A model generated the notes under the pieces. The model ran no database searches. It saw only the letters and a list, made by a program, of their open reading frames with translations, and was not told where the DNA came from. DNA of 64,000 nt from Sphingomonas sp. SUN039 (GTDB taxonomy: Bacteria; Pseudomonadota; Alphaproteobacteria; Sphingomonadales; Sphingomonadaceae). Where the stretch lies: positions 1,656,001 through 1,720,000 of the forward strand of contig NZ_CP096972.1 in NCBI RefSeq assembly GCF_024758725.1. Reading direction: 5' to 3'. Every line of letters starts with the position of its first letter. Positions within the stretch are counted from its first letter, which is position 1. Below, in pieces: positions 44,458 to 53,770 of the stretch. The position numbers and the translations under genes are program-made.

Positions 44458-44787
44458 ATGCCTGCGTTCAAACAGCCGACCTTTCAGGAGCGCGCCGCGC
44501 TTGCCGCCAAAGCCAAGGAGGCGGCACTTGCAAAGCTGAAGGCGAAGCCCGTTGTGGACGAGGCCGAACTGGCCGCGCGGCGCGAAACAGCGGCAGCCAA
44601 GGCAGTCGCAGCCGAGAAGGCCCGCGCCGAAAAGCGTGCAGCGTTCGAAGCAGAGAAGCTGGCGCGCAAGGAGCGCGCGGCCGAGGCAGCAGCCAATGCG
44701 CCGCCCCCGCCGAAGGTGCCCACGCCCGAAGAGCAAAAAGCGATCCGCGACGCCAAATATGCCGCGCGCAAAGCGCGGAAACGGTAG
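44458..44787 (+). CDS. DUF6481-like small charged coiled-coil protein
   Basis: 109 residues, almost entirely Ala/Lys/Glu/Arg helices (QERAALAAKAKEAALAKLKA and similar), then PPPPKVPTPEEQKA and a basic tail. Matches the pattern of the DUF6481 family common in alphaproteobacteria; function unknown. ATG 44458 lies in front of the conserved FKQPTFQERA. Confidence 0.7.
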   Translation: MPAFKQPTFQERAALAAKAKEAALAKLKAKPVVDEAELAARRETAAAKAVAAEKARAEKRAAFEAEKLARKERAAEAAANAPPPPKVPTPEEQKAIRDAKYAARKARKR

Positions 44788-44804
44788 GTTCTCGATAGCG
44801 AGTA

Positions 44805-44859
44805 GGGACTGTCCCTGCTTGGGGACTGTCCCTCACAGCCGTAGCGGGAGACAGTCCCT
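44805..44859. repeat. GGGACTGTCCCT repeat cluster / possible terminator
   Basis: Two direct copies of GGGACTGTCCCT (44805-44816, 44822-44833), each a self-palindrome around AC-GT, and an inverted partial copy GGGAGACAGTCCCT (44846-44859). The array fills the gap between the convergent DUF6481 and pufC genes and can fold into several stems, so it may end both transcripts. Confidence 0.7.
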
Positions 44860-44866
44860 AAGGCTC

Positions 44867-46342
44867 CTATTTCGCCGCGACCGTCACCTCGATCCGCCGG
44901 TTCTTCTGGTTACCCGCAGGCGTCCCCGAACTATCCAGCGGCCGTGACGAGCCGAAGCCCTGCGCCGACAGCTGTGTTGCCGCGACGCCGCGTTCGGCCA
45001 GATATTTGTCGACCGCATCGGCGCGGGCCTGGCTGAGCTTCAGGTTGGATGCCGCATCGCCCACCGCATCGGTGTGTCCCTCGACCGCCATTTTGAAGTT
45101 CGAGCAGCGCCCGGCAACCTGCACCAGACTGTCGAGCAATGGTGCGGATGTGGACCGGATCGTTGCCGCGCCCGTATCGAACTCGACCGTCTTGCCGAGC
45201 AAGGCCTTGTCGAAATCGGCATTGCAACTCGCCGCAGTCGCATTGGGATCGGCCTTGGGCGCGACCAATGCGGCAGTGGTGGCGACAAGGCCGCCAGCGG
45301 GCCACAACAGCGGATTATCCGCACGCATCGACACGCCGTTCATCGGCTTGTTGACGCCCTGGTGACAGGTCGCGCAGTTGATCTTGTAGGTGTCGCCCAT
45401 CGGCCCCTTGCGCCATGGACTGTCACCGCCGCCAGGATGGACCGCCGGGAACACGCTGGCAAGCGGCGTCATATATTCGGCGTTGGTCTTGGCGACCATC
45501 CGCAGGCCATACCACGCCACCGCGCGCTGCGGGCTGCTCATGTTCCACGCCCGGAACGATGCCGTGTTGTGGCAATAGGTGCAGTTGACGCCGAGGCCAG
45601 ATGACAAGTGCATCATCAGACCATAGGTCTTCTCTGCTTCCTTCACCGAAACGACATGATTGGACGACGGCAACGGCATACTCGAAGCCACGCGGATGTT
45701 ATTGACCCCGTCGTCTTTCAAATAGGCCGAAAACGGATCGCTTGGCAGCGAGGCATAAGCTGCCGAGGGTGATGGATGATTTTGCCCGGTGTTGACCTCT
45801 GCAAAGCCCATTGATTTCGCCGGTGCAGCCGTCGCCCATTTATACTGCGGCACGGCATTCCCGCGGTGGCACGTCCAGCAGGTCACGCCCGTCCCCTGCA
45901 CGTGTTGCGTGTAGTTGGCGTTGATGTTCTGCGTCATCTGGATCATGCGCCGCGCGACGACTTTGGTGTATTTCTCGTCAGACGCCATGTTGTTGGGATT
46001 GTGGCAGTAATTACAGCCGACCTCGTTCGGATCCTTGCCGGTCTGCGGCGCAACCCAGTTGTTCATCTGCGCCATGAGATGATTGAACCGTTCGGTCGAA
46101 GCACCGCCGAGCACCTGCACATTCTTGTAGGTCTCGCTGGCACGCGGCCCACTGTCGTCAGGCGTCGCATAGACGTTTGCCGGGATCGGTACCTGTGCCT
46201 TGACCAGCTTCGGGTTGACGACCTGGTCGATCCCCGTGCCGCGATAGCCGGTTTGCGTTGTCTGCTTCGGTCCGACTTCGCACCCGGCAAGCAGCAGGGG
46301 AACGACCGTGACCGAAGCGATAAGGAGGCGCGTCTGGCTCAT
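44867..46342 (-). CDS. pufC: Reaction-centre tetraheme cytochrome PufC fused to an OmpA-like domain
   Basis: 491 residues. Lipobox LLLAGC puts the lipidated Cys at residue 21. Four c-type heme motifs: C110-N-Y-C-H, C155-W-T-C-H, C254-T-Y-C-H and C323-A-T-C-H, the standard PufC layout that re-reduces the special pair from the periplasm. After an Ala-rich linker (about 350-372) an OmpA-C domain spans about 373-489: [43 protein letters not shown], and QKNRRIEV. The peptidoglycan-contacting Asp (D425) and Arg (R440) are present. PufC normally ends soon after heme 4, at about 330-360 residues, so the fusion is exceptional. One continuous frame, no frameshift seen. ATG overlaps pufM stop. Confidence 0.95.
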   Translation of the reverse strand: MSQTRLLIASVTVVPLLLAGCEVGPKQTTQTGYRGTGIDQVVNPKLVKAQVPIPANVYATPDDSGPRASETYKNVQVLGGASTERFNHLMAQMNNWVAPQTGKDPNEVGCNYCHNPNNMASDEKYTKVVARRMIQMTQNINANYTQHVQGTGVTCWTCHRGNAVPQYKWATAAPAKSMGFAEVNTGQNHPSPSAAYASLPSDPFSAYLKDDGVNNIRVASSMPLPSSNHVVSVKEAEKTYGLMMHLSSGLGVNCTYCHNTASFRAWNMSSPQRAVAWYGLRMVAKTNAEYMTPLASVFPAVHPGGGDSPWRKGPMGDTYKINCATCHQGVNKPMNGVSMRADNPLLWPAGGLVATTAALVAPKADPNATAASCNADFDKALLGKTVEFDTGAATIRSTSAPLLDSLVQVAGRCSNFKMAVEGHTDAVGDAASNLKLSQARADAVDKYLAERGVAATQLSAQGFGSSRPLDSSGTPAGNQKNRRIEVTVAAK

Positions 46343-47313
46343 TTTGCTGCTCCCGGAAGAGTGGCAGGATCGACGACACCCGTCGACGGATAGCTGGGCG
46401 CATAGCCATGCTGTTGCGCCCACAGATACCAGTTATCGACAACCGTGCCGGTCAGCAGAATGCCGATACCGCCGGTCAAGGTCGTCAGCACTGCGAACCA
46501 CCACGCCCAGCGATGGATCGATTCCATCGTGGCGTTGAAGCCCATCGTCCAGCGCCAGAACAGCGCGGCACGTTCGGTGGCCGTCCCCCGGTCGGTAATC
46601 TGTTCCAGCTCGCGCTCGCCGCCGTAACGTCCGACCGCAAGGATCGTCGCGCCGTGCATCGCGAACAGGAGTGTAGACCCGTAAAGGAACGCGATCGAAA
46701 GCGCATGGAACGGGTTGTAGAAGAGATTGCCGTAGCGGATCGAGAAAGCTGCGGTCCAGTCGAGATGCGGGAAGATGCCGAAAGGCACGCTTTCCGCCCA
46801 GCTGCCCATCAGCATCGGTCGGATGAACCCGATCGACAGCATCAGGAAGATCGCGCTCGCAAACGCCCAGGCGACGTGCGTGCCCATCCCCAATGCCTTG
46901 GCGCGGGTATAGATGCGCGCCCACCAGAGCAGCACCGATGCCGTCATGAAGAACGCCGCAATCTGCCACCACCCGCCCTTGGCCAAAGGCACGAAGAACT
47001 GGAAACCGTACTCCGGCCCCGGCGGTTCGAGCGCCAGCCAGAACAGCTGCCGGACGAACTGGATGGGATCCCAGTTGACCGAGGCGAGCATGTTCAGCCC
47101 GGTGATCTCGAACGCGATGAAGAAACACAGGATCGCCGCGATGCCGAGACGCCCCAGATAGATCGGGCCGATCTGCGCGTTGCCGAACTTGCCCATCCAG
47201 TAGGAAAAGCCGGGTTTGCCGTCGCGGCCAAAGTCGCCTGCCGGGAGCGCGGGGCCGATTTCGGGTGCGCCCTGCAGCTGAACCTGGGTGAAGATATTCT
47301 GATAGCGTGCCAT
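46339..47313 (-). CDS. pufM: Photosynthetic reaction centre M subunit PufM
   Basis: 324 residues, five membrane helices. Typical blocks: [11 protein letters not shown], the [20 protein letters not shown] cofactor region, [10 protein letters not shown] and the [14 protein letters not shown] segment with the Fe-ligand His. C-terminal tail extends past the last helix as in PufC-containing reaction centres. Overlaps pufC start; 14 bases after pufL. Confidence 0.97.
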   Translation of the reverse strand: MARYQNIFTQVQLQGAPEIGPALPAGDFGRDGKPGFSYWMGKFGNAQIGPIYLGRLGIAAILCFFIAFEITGLNMLASVNWDPIQFVRQLFWLALEPPGPEYGFQFFVPLAKGGWWQIAAFFMTASVLLWWARIYTRAKALGMGTHVAWAFASAIFLMLSIGFIRPMLMGSWAESVPFGIFPHLDWTAAFSIRYGNLFYNPFHALSIAFLYGSTLLFAMHGATILAVGRYGGERELEQITDRGTATERAALFWRWTMGFNATMESIHRWAWWFAVLTTLTGGIGILLTGTVVDNWYLWAQQHGYAPSYPSTGVVDPATLPGAAK

Positions 47314-47327
47314 GTCCTATCTCCCCC

Positions 47328-48152
47328 TCACGACCAGATCGGCAGATTGAGCCACCAGGTCCACCATTCGGGCCAGCCGCGCGTCCAGAACGGGCCGCTG
47401 ATGATGATGCAGACCGCGCTCCAGAATGCCGCGCTCAGCGCAAGGAACAGGCCGAGGCGGTGGATGCCGAGCGTCCCCACCGAGTAGCCGATGGTGTCGC
47501 GGAAAAATGCGTCCTCATATTCGGGCGTCTTCACGTCCTGGCCCTTGGCGGGATTGACCGCCGACAGGATCAGCGAGCCGTGCAGCGCCAGCGCCATCGT
47601 CGTCGTGAAGAAGAACGACACGGCGATCATGTGCGCGGGATTGTAGTGGAAGTGGAGGTACTGATACCCCGTATTCGACACCCAATCGAGGTGGCTGAAA
47701 ATCCCGTAAGGGAAGCCGAAACCCCACGCGCCCAGCAGCACCGGGCGGATCACCTCCAGCGAGATGTACGCGAAAATCGCGACGCTGAAGGCAAAGGGGA
47801 CGTGATAGCCAATGCCGAGTTTGCGACAGATCTCTACCTCGCGCAAAGCCCAGGACACAAAGGCCCCGATCGCGCAAATGGTGATGATCTGCCAGAAGCC
47901 GCCCTCCTTGAGCGGCGCCAGCGCCAGGCCATAAGAGATATCGGGTGGCGCGATCGAAATCAGCCACGGGTTCCACGTCGGTCCCAGCGAGGCCGCGTAA
48001 AAGATGAGCGCCGTGCCAAGGGCCGCGCAGAGCGCCGTCGTGACGCCGAAAAATCCGACGTAAAACGGGCCCACCCAGAAATCGAACAGGTCGCCACCGA
48101 TCAGCGTCCCTCCCCGAACCCGGTATTTCCTCTCGAAGCTCAACAGCGCCAT
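47328..48152 (-). CDS. pufL: Photosynthetic reaction centre L subunit PufL
   Basis: 274 residues, five membrane helices. Opening [27 protein letters not shown], then [22 protein letters not shown] with special-pair and accessory pigment ligands, and [13 protein letters not shown]. Forms the core heterodimer with PufM. Good GGAGA before ATG. Confidence 0.97.
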   Translation of the reverse strand: MALLSFERKYRVRGGTLIGGDLFDFWVGPFYVGFFGVTTALCAALGTALIFYAASLGPTWNPWLISIAPPDISYGLALAPLKEGGFWQIITICAIGAFVSWALREVEICRKLGIGYHVPFAFSVAIFAYISLEVIRPVLLGAWGFGFPYGIFSHLDWVSNTGYQYLHFHYNPAHMIAVSFFFTTTMALALHGSLILSAVNPAKGQDVKTPEYEDAFFRDTIGYSVGTLGIHRLGLFLALSAAFWSAVCIIISGPFWTRGWPEWWTWWLNLPIWS

Positions 48153-48230
48153 GGCACGTCTCCGCGTGCTTCACCCGGTCGTCGGGCGAAGTCCATTTTT
48201 GTACGCAAACCCAAATTCCGGGTCGCGGAA

Positions 48231-48261
48231 CGGAGCCGGTGTCGCGCCCGGCCCCGCTCCG
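48231..48261 (-). promoter_or_regulatory. Intercistronic hairpin between pufA and pufL
   Basis: GC-rich inverted repeat CGGAGCCGG ... CCGG ... GCTCCG. A second perfect 6-base stem (GCCGTA-TCGC-TACGGC, 48271-48286) covers the pufA stop. In Rhodobacter, hairpins at this place protect pufBA mRNA from decay and raise LH1 over RC; the same role is likely here. Confidence 0.6.
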
Positions 48262-48279
48262 CTTCCCCGTGCCGTATCG

Positions 48280-48459
48280 CTACGGCGTAGTGGTCGCCGG
48301 GGCTGCCGCAACGGTGGCTGCCGCATGCGGGCCGTCGAGCCAGTTGAACCGGTCGGTGCTCAGCAGGATGAAGTGAATCAGCAATGCCAGCACGAACAGG
48401 AAAATCGCGAGTGCGACCAGCGTACGCCGCGGGTCGAAAATCATCCAAAGTCTCCACAT
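48280..48459 (-). CDS. pufA: Light-harvesting 1 alpha polypeptide PufA
   Basis: 59 residues: [14 protein letters not shown] opening, a single membrane helix ([20 protein letters not shown]) with the bacteriochlorophyll-binding His29, and a Trp40 in FNWLDG. C-terminal Ala/Thr/Pro tail. Short gene easily missed by automatic calling. ATG 48459 lies in the usual place between pufB and pufL; the ribosome site is weak (AAGGAAC, rather far). Confidence 0.93.
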   Translation of the reverse strand: MWRLWMIFDPRRTLVALAIFLFVLALLIHFILLSTDRFNWLDGPHAAATVAAAPATTTP

Positions 48460-48504
48460 CGTCGTGGTTCCTTGTATTGAGGTGTCAATTCCGGCCTCTT
48501 ATCC

Positions 48505-48545
48505 CCCGACCGAGATCGGGCAACGACAAACCGGTCGTCGTTTGC
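48505..48545 (-). promoter_or_regulatory. Two hairpins between pufB and pufA
   Basis: Stem CCCGA/TCGGG (48505-48520) and a bulged stem GCAACGAC/GTCGTTTGC (48520-48545) lie directly after the pufB stop. They could set mRNA stability between the two antenna cistrons. Not a classical terminator because no T-run follows and pufA must be transcribed. Confidence 0.45.
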
Positions 48546-48548
48546 GGA

Positions 48549-48701
48549 TCAACCCAGCCAGGGCTTCCACATCCAGACGAGGACGTGGGCAACCACCGCG
48601 ACCGCCGTGAAGCCCATGAAGCTGCTCACGAAAATCTTGTGGAACTCTTTCGCCTCGTCGGCGGTCAGGTAGGTCCCGACCCCGTCTCTGTTATCGCTCA
48701 T
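48549..48701 (-). CDS. pufB: Light-harvesting 1 beta polypeptide PufB
   Basis: 50 residues: [20 protein letters not shown] with an N-terminal-domain His, helix [20 protein letters not shown] with the bacteriochlorophyll-ligand His39, and the C-terminal WKPWL-G typical of LH1 beta. GGAG precedes ATG 48701. First structural gene of pufBALMC. Confidence 0.95.
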   Translation of the reverse strand: MSDNRDGVGTYLTADEAKEFHKIFVSSFMGFTAVAVVAHVLVWMWKPWLG

Positions 48702-48767
48702 GTTTCCGTCTCCATTATGCCCTTGGAAAGATGGAGCGACGGGTGCGCCCCCGGGCGGTATCCGCGT

Positions 48768-48783
48768 GAAGGGCATGCCCTTC
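48768..48783 (-). promoter_or_regulatory. Palindrome in the bchZ-pufB gap (puf leader)
   Basis: Perfect 16-base palindrome GAAGGGCATGCCCTTC in the 130-base space between bchZ stop and pufB. No pufQ reading frame fits here. It could be a leader stem-loop or a protein site; no PpsR box is seen in the gap. Confidence 0.4.
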
Positions 48784-48831
48784 GCGAGGATTTGTTGAGG
48801 TCCATCTGGACCGAAAGGGTGCGGGGCGCGC

Positions 48832-50274
48832 TCACGCATTCGCCTCCAGCATGGCTTCGTCGACGCGGCTCTGCGTCACGACCGCTTCGCCTGCGCGGCG
48901 TGCTGCGCGCTCGGCGGCATCGCGGATGCGCTTGGCCATCGAGATGCGGACCAGTACCGGCGCGCGCTCGACAGCAGCATCGAGGCTGTCCTTGGCGGTC
49001 ACGTCCCACGCCAGCTCGCTCAAGTTCCGTGCGGGCGTCGCCTCGACCTTGTCGAGCACGGTCCCGAGCGGCAGGATGTTGAACAGCGCATCGAACAGCG
49101 CGTTGCACACTTCCTGAATCAGATAGCTCGCACCCGCATAACCCATGAACGGTGTGCCGGTATGACGGCGGATAACAGCACCAGGGAACGACGCGGGGAC
49201 GAACATACTGCGCCCACCGGCCTCTGCCGAATACATGCGCTCGTTGAAGCTGCCGAACAGGATCAGCGGGCCATTGTTGTGGATCGCGGTGCGAACCGCC
49301 GCATTGTCCGACTTGGTCCCCGCCGTCCGCGCAATCGCGAAGTTGCAGGGTAGCCCCATGTCGTCCTCGAGGAACGACCGGATCCCACGCGCATAGGTTT
49401 CGCCCGCGACGATGCCGAAGCTGGCGGTTGCGTAGAAATCCTGGGTGACGCTGCGCCACAGATCCCACAGCGGTTTGATTGTCGTGTGCTTCTCGCGCTC
49501 GATGAACGGCTCGGGATCGACGCCGGTCAGCTCGCCGAGCTTGCGGAGGAACAGCGTCGTGCTCTCCAGCCCGATGGGTGCCTGAAGGTAAGGCCGCTCA
49601 AGCGTCTCGCACAGCCCGCGCCCGAACTCACGGTACAGACACACGTTAACCGACGCATCGGCCAGCTTCCGAACATCGGCGAGATGGCTTCCCAGCGGGA
49701 AGGCCATGTTGACCTCGCACCCGATCCCTTCGATCAACCGCCGGATTTCGGCGAGATCGCTCGGGCAATTGAACTGTCCGTATTGCGCACCGATGATGTT
49801 GACGCGCGGTTTCGCGCCTTCGGGCAGGATGCGCGGCCCCGGCACTTTCTTCGGCCCGAACTGCGTCCACAGCCAGGTTAGCGCCCGGTCGGCGGCCTGC
49901 CACTGATCTTCGTCGATCGTGCGCGGCAGGAAGCGGACGATGTTCGTCCCTTCGGGCGTTACGCCGCCGCCGATCATTTCCGAAATGCTGCCGGTGACGA
50001 CAACCGCGGGCAGATCGGGATCGAGCGTTTTCCACGCGCGCTTCATCGCGCCCTCGGTGCCGTCGCGGCCGAGTTCCTGCTCGCCAAGACCGGTCACGAC
50101 GATAGGCAGTTCATGCGGCGGCAGCGCATCGGTGTAATGCAGGACACTGGTGACCGGCAGGTTCTCGCACCCGACCGGGCCGTCGATGATGACCTGCAAT
50201 CCCTTGATCGCGGTGAACGCGTAAACCGCCCCCCAGTAACCGCCCGCGCGGTCGTGATCGAGGATGAGCGTCAT
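48832..50274 (-). CDS. bchZ: Chlorophyllide a reductase subunit BchZ
   Basis: 480 residues, NifK-like. Opening [23 protein letters not shown]-type block ([11 protein letters not shown]), [13 protein letters not shown] with a cluster Cys, and [16 protein letters not shown]. Part of the BchXYZ complex that reduces ring B of chlorophyllide a. Overlaps bchY by 4 bases; followed by the puf genes. Confidence 0.97.
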   Translation of the reverse strand: MTLILDHDRAGGYWGAVYAFTAIKGLQVIIDGPVGCENLPVTSVLHYTDALPPHELPIVVTGLGEQELGRDGTEGAMKRAWKTLDPDLPAVVVTGSISEMIGGGVTPEGTNIVRFLPRTIDEDQWQAADRALTWLWTQFGPKKVPGPRILPEGAKPRVNIIGAQYGQFNCPSDLAEIRRLIEGIGCEVNMAFPLGSHLADVRKLADASVNVCLYREFGRGLCETLERPYLQAPIGLESTTLFLRKLGELTGVDPEPFIEREKHTTIKPLWDLWRSVTQDFYATASFGIVAGETYARGIRSFLEDDMGLPCNFAIARTAGTKSDNAAVRTAIHNNGPLILFGSFNERMYSAEAGGRSMFVPASFPGAVIRRHTGTPFMGYAGASYLIQEVCNALFDALFNILPLGTVLDKVEATPARNLSELAWDVTAKDSLDAAVERAPVLVRISMAKRIRDAAERAARRAGEAVVTQSRVDEAMLEANA

Positions 50275-51740
50275 ACGCCCACCGCCTCTTCGGCCTTGGC
50301 CGCTGCGATGCGCTTGGCCGCAAGCTTGGCCTTAAATTCGGGCCGGTCGACCGGTTGCTTTTCCCACACCCCCGCCGTCGGCCCTTCGCCGACGCCAGCG
50401 AAGAACGCCTTCATCTTGTCGAAACGCGCCCGGTTGCCCATGGCGGCATTGACCACCTGCGCGAGGCTGCCCGCCCCCGCGACGCCCATCAGCGGCCGCG
50501 CAGAAATCAAATTGGTGAAATACAGCGCCGGAATGGCCTTCGCCTTGGCGTGCTGCACGACCGGCGTCGTCCCGATGGCGAGGTCCGGTTCGAATGCATC
50601 GACCGCCTGCAAATCCTTTTCCAGACTCGCGCGATATTCGACGTGCACACCGCGGGCGATCAGCCATTCGCGATCGGGGTCGCTCCAGACCGTGCGCGGT
50701 GCGGCCGTGCCGACATAGGGAACATCTGCGCCGCTTTCGATCAGCAGGCGCGCGACCAGCAGTTCGGAGCCTTCATAGCCTGAGACCGTGATGCGTCCCG
50801 AAATCGGTTTGGCGGCGAGCGCGGCGCGGATGGCGGGCACGAAGCGGTTCTTCGCCTCATCCACTTTAGCCTGTGCTATACCGCACGCGCTGCCGACCGC
50901 GTCGAGCCACGCCGCCGTCCCGTCCACACCCACCGGGGCGGATCCGATGACGGTGCGTCCGGCGGCTTCGAATTCGCGAACGCTGGCAGTGTAGAAAGGG
51001 TGGATCGCGGCAACCGCCGCGCAATCGAGCGCCGAATACAGTTCGCGCCACTCGCGGGTCGGGACGACCGGCCCGGCCGCAAGGCCGAGGGGTTCGAGCA
51101 TCTGCCCGATACCAACCGGGTCAACGGGAAACATCTCACCCAGGAGCGTCACCGTCGGCAGGGCCGATCGTTCTTTGGGCGCAGCAACGGGGCCGGTCTC
51201 GGCCTCCATCCGCGCGTAATTGAGCATGGCCCCGGCGAGTACATCCTTCGCCTCGGCATGGGTCGGAATCCCGAACCCCGGCACGTCGATGCCGATGATG
51301 CGGACGCCATTGATCGATTTGGGCAGCAGCTGCAGCGGCACCCCGCTCGCGGTCGGCACACACAAATTGGTGACGATGATGCTGTCGTAAAGCGCCGGAT
51401 CGGCAAGGCCCTCGACCGCTTCCTTGATGTCCTCGAACAGCTTGCCCGTGACCAGCGTTTCGGAGGAGAACGGGACGTAGCCGACCGACCGCTTCGCGCC
51501 GTAGAAATGCGACGTGAAGGTCAGGCCATAGACACAGCAGGCCGACCCCGAGAGCACAGTCGCGGTGCGGCGCATGCGGAGACCGACGCGCAACGAACCG
51601 AACGCCGGACACATCGATTGCGGCTGGTCGTGCGGCCCCTGCGGATAGTCGGCTGCATAGCGCGCAAGCACATCCGATTTGCCTGCCTGCACCGCAGCCG
51701 CGCGCAGCGTGTCCGCGCTCGAACAGCCCCCTTCGGGCAA
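50271..51740 (-). CDS. bchY: Chlorophyllide a reductase subunit BchY
   Basis: 489 residues, NifD-like. Conserved blocks [39 protein letters not shown] and [13 protein letters not shown] carry the cluster Cys residues. TTG 51740 is the only start ahead of the conserved N-terminus, 13 bases after the bchX stop; the ribosome site is weak. Confidence 0.95.
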   Translation of the reverse strand: MPEGGCSSADTLRAAAVQAGKSDVLARYAADYPQGPHDQPQSMCPAFGSLRVGLRMRRTATVLSGSACCVYGLTFTSHFYGAKRSVGYVPFSSETLVTGKLFEDIKEAVEGLADPALYDSIIVTNLCVPTASGVPLQLLPKSINGVRIIGIDVPGFGIPTHAEAKDVLAGAMLNYARMEAETGPVAAPKERSALPTVTLLGEMFPVDPVGIGQMLEPLGLAAGPVVPTREWRELYSALDCAAVAAIHPFYTASVREFEAAGRTVIGSAPVGVDGTAAWLDAVGSACGIAQAKVDEAKNRFVPAIRAALAAKPISGRITVSGYEGSELLVARLLIESGADVPYVGTAAPRTVWSDPDREWLIARGVHVEYRASLEKDLQAVDAFEPDLAIGTTPVVQHAKAKAIPALYFTNLISARPLMGVAGAGSLAQVVNAAMGNRARFDKMKAFFAGVGEGPTAGVWEKQPVDRPEFKAKLAAKRIAAAKAEEAVGV

Positions 51741-51753
51741 GGGAGTTGCGAGC

Positions 51754-52737
51754 TCAGACAGTGTCGTACACCACTTCGAGGCTGGGCTTCGCGACGAATT
51801 CGACGCCGCGCATATCGGCCTGCGTTGCGGGCTTCAGCGAATAGTCCGCCCCCGTAATGTCGGCACTGAACAGGCCGAGCAGCCCGTCCTGATCGAGCGG
51901 CGTCGGACGCAGCGGCGGCGCTTCCGCCACATTGACCGCCAGTTCCTCGAACAGCGACGCCCATTGGCCGCCGGGCTTGCCGATGATCTGGTAGTTCGCG
52001 CTCTTCTTGCGGATGTCCTCATTCGCCGGGATCGCGGTCAGCACCGGAATGCCGACGGCTTCGGCAAACGCATTCGCCTCGCCCGTCCCGTCGTCCTTGT
52101 TCAGGATCATCCCCGCGACGCCGACATTGCCGCCCATCTTGCGGAAATATTCGACTGCCTTGCAGACGTTGTTCGCGACATAGAGCGACTGCAGGTCGTT
52201 CGACGCGACGACGATGACTTTCTGGCACATGTCGCGCGCGATCGGCAGGCCGAAGCCCCCGCAGACGACATCGCCGAGGAAATCGAGCAGGACGTAATCG
52301 AAGCCCCATTCGTGGAAGCCCAGCTTCTCCAGCGTCTCGAACCCGTGGATGATCCCGCGCCCGCCGCAGCCGCGTCCGACCTCGGGTCCGCCCAGTTCCA
52401 TGGCGAACACCCCGTCGCGCTGGAAGCAGACATCCTCGATGCCGATTTCTTCGCCCGCGAGTTTCTTCGCAGAAGAGGTTTCGATGATCGTCGGCGTCGA
52501 TTTGCCGCCGAAGAGCAGGCTGGTCGTGTCGGATTTCGGGTCGCAGCCGATCAGCAAAACCCGCTTGCCCTGTTGCGCCATCATGTAGCTGAGGTTGGCC
52601 AGCGCGAACGACTTGCCGCTGCCGCCCTTGCCGTAAATCGCGATGATCTGCGTTTCTTTTGTCACTGGGCCGGTGTGGACGGGATCGGGCTCATGGCTGG
52701 CTTCTTCGCGCAGGTCGCTAGGATCGAACATACTCAT
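51754..52737 (-). CDS. bchX: Chlorophyllide a reductase iron protein BchX
   Basis: 327 residues, NifH-like. P-loop [15 protein letters not shown], cluster Cys in GRGCGGRGI and [11 protein letters not shown]. ATPase partner of BchYZ. Distinguished from BchL by the GSGKS loop and longer N-terminus. Overlaps bchC stop by 4 bases. Confidence 0.97.
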   Translation of the reverse strand: MSMFDPSDLREEASHEPDPVHTGPVTKETQIIAIYGKGGSGKSFALANLSYMMAQQGKRVLLIGCDPKSDTTSLLFGGKSTPTIIETSSAKKLAGEEIGIEDVCFQRDGVFAMELGGPEVGRGCGGRGIIHGFETLEKLGFHEWGFDYVLLDFLGDVVCGGFGLPIARDMCQKVIVVASNDLQSLYVANNVCKAVEYFRKMGGNVGVAGMILNKDDGTGEANAFAEAVGIPVLTAIPANEDIRKKSANYQIIGKPGGQWASLFEELAVNVAEAPPLRPTPLDQDGLLGLFSADITGADYSLKPATQADMRGVEFVAKPSLEVVYDTV

Positions 52738-53666
52738 AGCGCACTCCAGTCGAGCACCATTTTAAGGCAGGCAGGATCGGTGAACGCCTGCGGGTAAGCC
52801 GTGTCGAATTCGCCAACGGGGCGGATGTCGGTGACGAGACCGCCCAGATCGAGCGCGCCGCTGTCGAGCATCGCCGAAACGGCAGCCATATCGGCAGGCA
52901 GGAATTCGGAGGCTATACGGAGGCGCGCTTCGCGCATGAACGCGGGGGGAAAGGCGAAGCTGACCGGTTTGGAGTAAAAGCCCGCGAGCACCAGCTCGCC
53001 GCCCCGCGCCAGCCGCATGATGAGGCTATCGACCAACCCCTCCGCGCCGCTCGCGTCATAGATCGCGCGATAGTCGCGGCGCTCGTCGTGCTCGGCGTCG
53101 GTGACAACATAGCCCTGCGCGCCGTCGTGGCGGACCGGGTTGGTTTCCCACACGGTCGGTGCCGGTGCGCCCGAGGCAATGGTCACACGGGCGAGCAAAC
53201 GTCCGAGCACGCCGTGCCCAACGATCAGATCGGGCGCTGCATGACCCGCAATCGCATGTTGCGCCGTCGCGGCAAGCGCACAAAGGACGCCCCGCGCGCC
53301 GAGACTTTCGGGCACCGGGATGACCCGCGCCGACGGCACCACGACGCGGCTCGATGCGCCGCCGAACAGCCCACGCGCACCTTCGTAGCAATTGGCTCCG
53401 GGCACAAAGACCCACTCACCGATGCGCCCGCGCGCTTCCGGTCCCGCATCGACAATGCGTCCCACCGATTCGTATCCGGGCACCAAGGGATACCCCATGC
53501 CGGGGAAGTCGGGCATCCGCCCTTCCCACAACAGGCGTTCGGTCCCCGAGCTGATTCCGCTCCAGGCGATATCGACGACGACATCTGAATTCTGGGTGGG
53601 AGCGAGCGAGAGGATGCGAAGCGAGAGATCGCCCGGTCCCTCCAAGATGATCGCCGAAGCGCTCAA
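52734..53666 (-). CDS. bchC: Bacteriochlorophyllide a dehydrogenase BchC
   Basis: 310 residues from TTG 53666, which has GGGGGAG at ideal spacing and gives the family-standard opening [13 protein letters not shown]; an upstream GTG at 53705 would add 13 residues and leave almost no leader after the predicted promoter. MDR-like fold: [24 protein letters not shown] and [11 protein letters not shown]. Oxidises the 3-hydroxyethyl group to 3-acetyl. First gene after the PpsR-controlled promoter, leading bchXYZ-puf. Confidence 0.94.
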   Translation of the reverse strand: MSASAIILEGPGDLSLRILSLAPTQNSDVVVDIAWSGISSGTERLLWEGRMPDFPGMGYPLVPGYESVGRIVDAGPEARGRIGEWVFVPGANCYEGARGLFGGASSRVVVPSARVIPVPESLGARGVLCALAATAQHAIAGHAAPDLIVGHGVLGRLLARVTIASGAPAPTVWETNPVRHDGAQGYVVTDAEHDERRDYRAIYDASGAEGLVDSLIMRLARGGELVLAGFYSKPVSFAFPPAFMREARLRIASEFLPADMAAVSAMLDSGALDLGGLVTDIRPVGEFDTAYPQAFTDPACLKMVLDWSAL

Positions 53667-53716
53667 CGCCGTCTCCCCCGGCTGCTTCCGTGGAGCGATA
53701 TCCACTGCAACCTGAG

Positions 53717-53734
53717 TGTCACTCTAGGTTGACG
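53717..53734 (-). promoter_or_regulatory. PpsR/CrtJ-type operator 1 of bchC promoter
   Basis: Forward TGTCACTCTAGGTTGACG (TGT-N12-ACG). On the reverse strand it covers the -10 candidate TAGAGT (53726-53721). Confidence 0.7.
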
Positions 53735-53742
53735 AAAATCAA

Positions 53743-53760
53743 TGTCAATAAATTCTGACA
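53743..53760 (-). promoter_or_regulatory. PpsR/CrtJ-type operator 2 of bchC promoter
   Basis: TGTCAATAAATTCTGACA, a perfect TGT-N12-ACA palindrome. On the reverse strand it contains the -35 TTGACA (53748-53743), 16 bases from the -10 element. The two boxes are 8 bases apart, the arrangement known for cooperative CrtJ binding at Rhodobacter bchC. Confidence 0.85.
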
Positions 53761-53770
53761 GTCGGTAGTG

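Noticed and set aside
48702-48831. Possible pufQ between bchZ and pufB
   Set aside because: The 130-base gap has no membrane-protein frame of suitable length and no ribosome site other than that of pufB.
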